From positions 1 through 33,085 of the forward strand of contig JAUQPV010000003.1 in NCBI GenBank assembly GCA_030550225.1: a stretch of 33,085 nucleotides of DNA, read 5' to 3'. The position numbers and the translations under genes are program-made. This document shows positions 28,035 to 33,085 of this stretch, in pieces. Position 1 is the first letter of the stretch, and each line of letters starts with the position of its first letter. The stretch is from Acidobacteriota bacterium (GTDB lineage: Bacteria > Acidobacteriota > HRBIN11). Under the pieces are notes generated by a model, which was not told the DNA's origin, did no database searches, and worked only from the letters and a program-made list of their open reading frames with translations.

Positions 28035-28788
28035 GCCGCTCCCCCTCTTGCAACATTTAGCCGACTTGCGGCGGTGTTTTTTGAACAGTCTGGCGGGGAT
28101 TTTCGTCGGGATGGTCGTCGCCTGGTTCCTCCGCCGGTGGCTCTTGGCCGAGCTCCTCCGGCCCCTCCGGCCCTACCTGCCGCCGGGGATGGGCCTGACC
28201 GTCTTGAGCTTGACGGAGGCCTTCATCTTTTACGTAAAACTTTCCTTCTTTGGGGGCATCTTCCTGGCGTCCCCCTGGGTCCTCTGGCAGGTGTGGCGCT
28301 TCGTGGCCCCGGGGCTGTATGCCCACGAGAAGCGGGCTCTCGTGGGCCTGATCGCCTTCAGTACGGTCTGCTTCTTGGCCGGCGGCTACTTCGGGTATCG
28401 GGTCCTCATGCCCCTGACGTGTCGGTTCCTGATCGACGTCAGCCAGGACTTTCATCTCCTGATCACGACGACCAGCTATCTATCGTTCTTCTTACACCTC
28501 ATCCTGGGCGTCGCCCTGACATTTGAAATGCCCGTCTTTACGCTTCTGCTGGCGCGGCTGGGGATCGTCTCGGCTCGGTCGCTGTGGAAGTTCTGGCGGA
28601 TCGCCGTCGTGGCCAGCTTCGTGGTCGCCGCCGTGATCACGCCCAGCGGGGACATGATTACCCAGACCGTCCTGGCCGTTCCCCTGGTGGGCCTCTACTT
28701 CGTGAGCGTCTTGGTCGCCTGGCTGTTTGGCAAGCGGCCCCAGGCGAAGGTGGCGGCCCGGGAGCGGGAAATCGAGAGCGCCCCATAG
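28012..28788 (+). CDS. tatC: Sec-independent translocase TatC
   Basis: LQHLADLRRCFLNSL, LTEAFIFYVKLSFFGGIFLASPWVLWQVWRFVAPGLYAHEK, FEMPVFTLLLARLGIV; overlaps tatA by 23 nt. Confidence 0.95.
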   Translation: MTPKDVDKPLPLLQHLADLRRCFLNSLAGIFVGMVVAWFLRRWLLAELLRPLRPYLPPGMGLTVLSLTEAFIFYVKLSFFGGIFLASPWVLWQVWRFVAPGLYAHEKRALVGLIAFSTVCFLAGGYFGYRVLMPLTCRFLIDVSQDFHLLITTTSYLSFFLHLILGVALTFEMPVFTLLLARLGIVSARSLWKFWRIAVVASFVVAAVITPSGDMITQTVLAVPLVGLYFVSVLVAWLFGKRPQAKVAAREREIESAP

Positions 28789-28875
28789 ACCCCAGATCAT
28801 GGACTTCATAAGACCACCGGAATGCTTCGTCTCGAGATGAGGCGCACCGAAGCCCCGCGACGGGTCTGGGGTCTA
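28787..28875 (+). terminator. Long inverted repeat downstream of tatC
   Basis: AGACCCCAGAtc ... GGGTCTGGGGTCT flank an inner GCTTCG...CGAAGC stem. Confidence 0.5.
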
Positions 28876-28884
28876 AGGTCTCTC

Positions 28885-28913
28885 TTGTATCCCCCCGCTC
28901 GCCGGTCTATGAT
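28885..28913 (+). promoter_or_regulatory. galU promoter
   Basis: TTGTAT (28885-28890), 17-nt spacer, TATGAT (28908-28913), 20 nt before ATG 28934. Confidence 0.65.
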
Positions 28914-28933
28914 GGTCCTGAAGGGGATCAGGA

Positions 28934-29830
28934 ATGAAGACATTTCATCGAGTTCGAAAAGCCATCTTTCCGGTCGCGGGGCTCGGCACCCGCTTTTTAC
29001 CGGCGACGAAGGCGCTTCCCAAGGAGATGCTTCCGGTCGTCGATAAGCCCGTGATCCAGTATATCGTCGAGGAAGCCCTGGCGGCGGGCTTGACGGACAT
29101 CGTGTTCATCACGGGACGGGGTAAGGAGGCCATCGAGAATCACTTTGACGTGAGTCTCGAGCTCGAGCGCATCCTGGAGGAACGGCAGGAGCTGGAAAAG
29201 CTCCAGGTCGTGCGGGATACCTCTAATATGGTCCACGTCGCCTACGTGCGGCAAAAAGTTCCCCAGGGCCTTGGGCATGCCGTCCTCTGTGCGGCGCCCT
29301 TCGTAGACGACGACGAACCCTTTGCCGTCTTGTTAGGCGACGACCTGATCGTGGCGGACGTGCCAGCCATTCAGCCCCTGATCGCCTGGAGTCAGGAGGC
29401 CCAGGCGCCTGTCATCGGCGTCCAGCCGGTCCATGAGTCCGAAGTCTCGGCCTATGGGGTGATCGACGGCGTACCGGTTCATGCGGGCATCTACCGGGTC
29501 CGGGGCCTGGTGGAAAAGCCCTCGCCCGAGGCGGCACCCTCCCGACTGGCTATCATCGGTCGGTACGTCTTACACCACGACATCTTCCGTTATATCGAGG
29601 CGACATCCCCGGACACCCGAGGTGAGATTCAGCTCACGGATGCCCTCCAGGCGTGGGTCCAGGATGGCCGCCCCCTGTATGCTGTCGAGATCCGGGGCCG
29701 CCGCTACGACACGGGGAGCAAGCTGGGATTCCTCCAAGCGAACATCGAGCTGGGCCTCCAGCACCCGGACGTGGGGCCCGCCTTGCAGGCATACCTGCGG
29801 GCCCTGCTCCGACGGATTGCGCCTGAATAG
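28934..29830 (+). CDS. galU: UTP--glucose-1-phosphate uridylyltransferase
   Basis: KAIFPVAGLGTRFLPATKALPKEMLPVVDKPVIQYIVEEAL, GLGHAVLCA, GEIQLTDAL. Confidence 0.97.
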   Translation: MKTFHRVRKAIFPVAGLGTRFLPATKALPKEMLPVVDKPVIQYIVEEALAAGLTDIVFITGRGKEAIENHFDVSLELERILEERQELEKLQVVRDTSNMVHVAYVRQKVPQGLGHAVLCAAPFVDDDEPFAVLLGDDLIVADVPAIQPLIAWSQEAQAPVIGVQPVHESEVSAYGVIDGVPVHAGIYRVRGLVEKPSPEAAPSRLAIIGRYVLHHDIFRYIEATSPDTRGEIQLTDALQAWVQDGRPLYAVEIRGRRYDTGSKLGFLQANIELGLQHPDVGPALQAYLRALLRRIAPE

Positions 29831-29879
29831 TTCATAAGATGGGCAGATAGGCCGACCGGCCTAAACGTGTAAGGGACCG

Positions 29880-31145
29880 ATGACGACCCGACCGGCGCCG
29901 ACCCAAATTCGAAACGATGGCCCCACGTGGTGGAATCCGACATGGCGGTGGTGGTGGGGACGGGGCCTGATCGGTCAACAGGCCGCCCTCCGGCCGTGGC
30001 TTCCGGAGGCGGTTCACCAAGAGGCCAGTCTCTGGACGCCGCCGGAGGCCGACGAACCCCTCCCCCTGGATGTGTTTGTCCTGACGCCTCATGAGGTCCA
30101 CGGCATCCCCGCCGAGGCCACCCGACAGTTTCTGACGGCCTGTCTGGTCCTTTTCGACCCGGCGGAGGGTCCCGTCTACGTCCGATGGCCCAACGCCTGG
30201 TTCATCCCCTGGCGTCCGGAGCAGGGGATCCAGCACCCCCGGGTCATCCGGTGGATCCAGGAGATCCAGCAGGGGATCGCCGTCCTCCCCGAGCGGTCGG
30301 CTGACCCGGTCGGGAACCGCCTGACCGATGCCTCGTCCTCCTTTGCGACCTGGCTGGCGACGGTCCACAGCCGTATCCTTTCTCACGCCGGCACGGTCGT
30401 CCTGGCCGAGGTCGGTTCCCTTCCCTTCCTGGCCCGGACCGTCGTGTCCCTCCTGGCGTCTCATCCCCAGTGGAATCCCGCCGAATGGCATGTCGCCGAA
30501 CCCCTGGAAGTCACCGAACCCCAACGGGAGCGTATCTCCGAGTGGCTGAAGCCCGCCCGGGGCGAGCGCGTCCCTCGAAGCTTGCTGACCCTCTACGGGC
30601 GGGAGGACCGTCTCTATGCGATGTCCCAGGCCTTCCGGAAGACATCTAACGTCCTCTGGGTGTGGCTCCCGAAACCGACCCAGATGGCCCACGCCTGGCC
30701 TGATGTCGTCCGCTTGCTCCGCCGTCCCCCGAAGCCCATCGTATGGACCCAGTGGGCCTGGCAACGCTTTAGTTCCTACCCCTGGCCCGACGATATGGGC
30801 TCCGTCGTCCAGTTCTGGGAACGCCTGGTCCGCCTCACGGAAGGGGGACCGGTCCTCCTAACGACGGCCCGCCTGCAAGTCCTCCTATCCGGTCGTCTCC
30901 CGATGGAGGCGCCGGAGCCCCTGGCCAATCTCATCATCAGCCTGATCCACGAATACCTCCAGTCGGGTCAGACGGACGGCCTGATGGCAGAAATCGAGGG
31001 GCTCTTCGAACGGGCCATGCTTCAGTTCGCCACCCGGATGTTCGCCACCCTACCCGAGGCCACCCGGCTCCTGGGCATCAGCCGGACGACCTTCTTGCGG
31101 AAGCTCGAGCGGCACGGGATCCCCAACCCCTGGGCGGCCAAGTAG
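29880..31145 (+). CDS. Degenerate NtrC/AAA+-like protein with C-terminal Fis-type HTH
   Basis: C-terminus FATLPEATRLLGISRTTFLRKLERHGI is a Fis HTH; YPWPDDMGSVVQFWERLVRLTEGGPVL resembles the NtrC WPGNxREL..ER region; P-loop position reads TVVLAEVGSLPFLARTVV without GxxGxGK. Confidence 0.65.
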   Translation: MTTRPAPTQIRNDGPTWWNPTWRWWWGRGLIGQQAALRPWLPEAVHQEASLWTPPEADEPLPLDVFVLTPHEVHGIPAEATRQFLTACLVLFDPAEGPVYVRWPNAWFIPWRPEQGIQHPRVIRWIQEIQQGIAVLPERSADPVGNRLTDASSSFATWLATVHSRILSHAGTVVLAEVGSLPFLARTVVSLLASHPQWNPAEWHVAEPLEVTEPQRERISEWLKPARGERVPRSLLTLYGREDRLYAMSQAFRKTSNVLWVWLPKPTQMAHAWPDVVRLLRRPPKPIVWTQWAWQRFSSYPWPDDMGSVVQFWERLVRLTEGGPVLLTTARLQVLLSGRLPMEAPEPLANLIISLIHEYLQSGQTDGLMAEIEGLFERAMLQFATRMFATLPEATRLLGISRTTFLRKLERHGIPNPWAAK

Positions 31146-31148
31146 ACC

Positions 31149-31188
31149 CTTCGGGAATTCGGGAATCCGGGGTTCGGCCGTTCGACAA
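31149..31188. repeat. Octamer array CTTCGGGA|ATTCGGGA|ATCCGGGG|TTCGGCCG|TTCGACAA
   Basis: Starts 4 nt after the stop of the NtrC-like ORF. Confidence 0.85.
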
Positions 31189-31240
31189 TGGGGGGATCCA
31201 TTGACTCGAGGTCAGACGAGCCCTCAGGGGTCGGATATAA

Positions 31241-31345
31241 CCGGTCGATTCGGCTCGGGAGAATGGTATCGGGACGGCCTTTTCTATTGGCAGGGAAGCA
31301 CGATTTTTCACAAAGGTCCCGAATCCCAGATGCCAAGTCCCGTGT
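31241..31345 (+). repeat. Dispersed intergenic repeat, copy B
   Basis: CGATTCGGCTCGGGAGAATGGTATCGGGACGGCCTTTTC...GGTCCCGAATCCCAGATGCCAAGTCCC. Confidence 0.7.
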
Positions 31346-31376
31346 GGCGACGGCTTCTCCCCTCTCCCTGCCCCCA

Positions 31377-31424
31377 GCCTTATTGCCTTACTGTCTGGCC
31401 GACCTGCCGAACTCTCGAATTGCC
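31377..31424. repeat. Octamer array GCCTTATT|GCCTTACT|GTCTGGCC|GACCTGCC|GAACTCTC|GAATTGCC
   Basis: Six 8-nt units adjacent to the clpX stop. Confidence 0.85.
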
Positions 31425-31428
31425 GAGG

Positions 31429-32667
<1,239 letters not shown>

Positions 32668-32689
32668 CGTTCCACCTCACGGGACATAA

Positions 32690-32718
32690 ATGTAACACGG
32701 ACCGGTCCCCCCTTGCAA
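32690..32718 (-). promoter_or_regulatory. clpX promoter
   Basis: On minus strand TTGCAA-N17-TTACAT, about 23 nt before the clpX start. Confidence 0.6.
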
Positions 32719-32837
32719 TGCCCGACCCGTCCATCCGAGAAGGAGCGAGATAAAGCCGGAGGCATCCATCCTTTCGTGGGATGACAAGGCCGTTCGGTTC
32801 GCTCGTCCCTTCGTTACCTCGTCACTCCGTCCCTTCA

Positions 32838-32910
32838 AAAAATCGTCCTTCCCGAAGAGTCGGAAGAGCTGATCCCATCGGGATTCTCATGGGCCAAGCG
32901 GCTATGCCCA
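32838..32910 (-). repeat. Dispersed intergenic repeat, copy C (reverse orientation)
   Basis: Reverse complement AGAATCCCGATGGGATCAGCTCTTCCG...GGGAAGGACGATTTTTTGAAGGGA aligns with copy B. Confidence 0.55.
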
Positions 32911-33085
32911 TCAAGATTTTCATAGGGAACTCATCTCGAAACCCGTGGGAAGGGATTCCGGGGGATCGCCCCGCATCCGAGGCCGAGACCCCGGCCCTTG
33001 ACTCGCGGGCCCTCCCCCGCCGCCACCGCCAGGACTCGACTCCCACCACCTCGGGATAGACGCCTCCCGCCCGCCCTCTCTCAGG

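Overview
High-GC bacterial chromosomal segment, probably from a thermophile. RpoB/RpoC/EF-Tu sequence flavour is compatible with Acidobacteriota or a nearby phylum, but this is not proven. The backbone is a conserved translation/transcription locus: tRNA-Thr(TGT), tRNA-Tyr(GTA), tRNA-Gly(TCC), tRNA-Thr(GGT), tuf, rpmG, tRNA-Trp(CCA), secE, nusG, rplK, rplA, rplJ/rplL, rpoB, rpoC. It is flanked by ftsX-ftsE-gatB on one side. On the other side are a TPR lipoprotein, an NtrC-type response regulator, a DevC-like permease, a Clp1-type polynucleotide kinase, a methyltransferase, an OB-fold lipoprotein, DUF488, YjbQ, an MTA phosphorylase, a YmdB-type phosphoesterase, tatA-tatC, galU, a degenerate NtrC-like protein and clpX. 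No CRISPR array, IS element or prophage was seen. The main items for follow-up are: (1) rplJ and rplL form one uninterrupted reading frame, an apparent L10-L7/L12 fusion with a strong internal Shine-Dalgarno and start; (2) an extra cysteine-rich module in RpoB that resembles the zinc-binding domain of RpoC; (3) nearly every intergenic gap carries phase-locked degenerate 7-bp or 8-bp periodic arrays, often paired as inverted arms right after stop codons; (4) an NtrC/Fis-like protein that has lost its Walker A and sensor II signatures; (5) a bacterial Clp1/Grc3-like kinase; (6) a dispersed intergenic repeat of about 30-100 bp in at least five partial copies. All calls come from reading the sequence; no database search was run.
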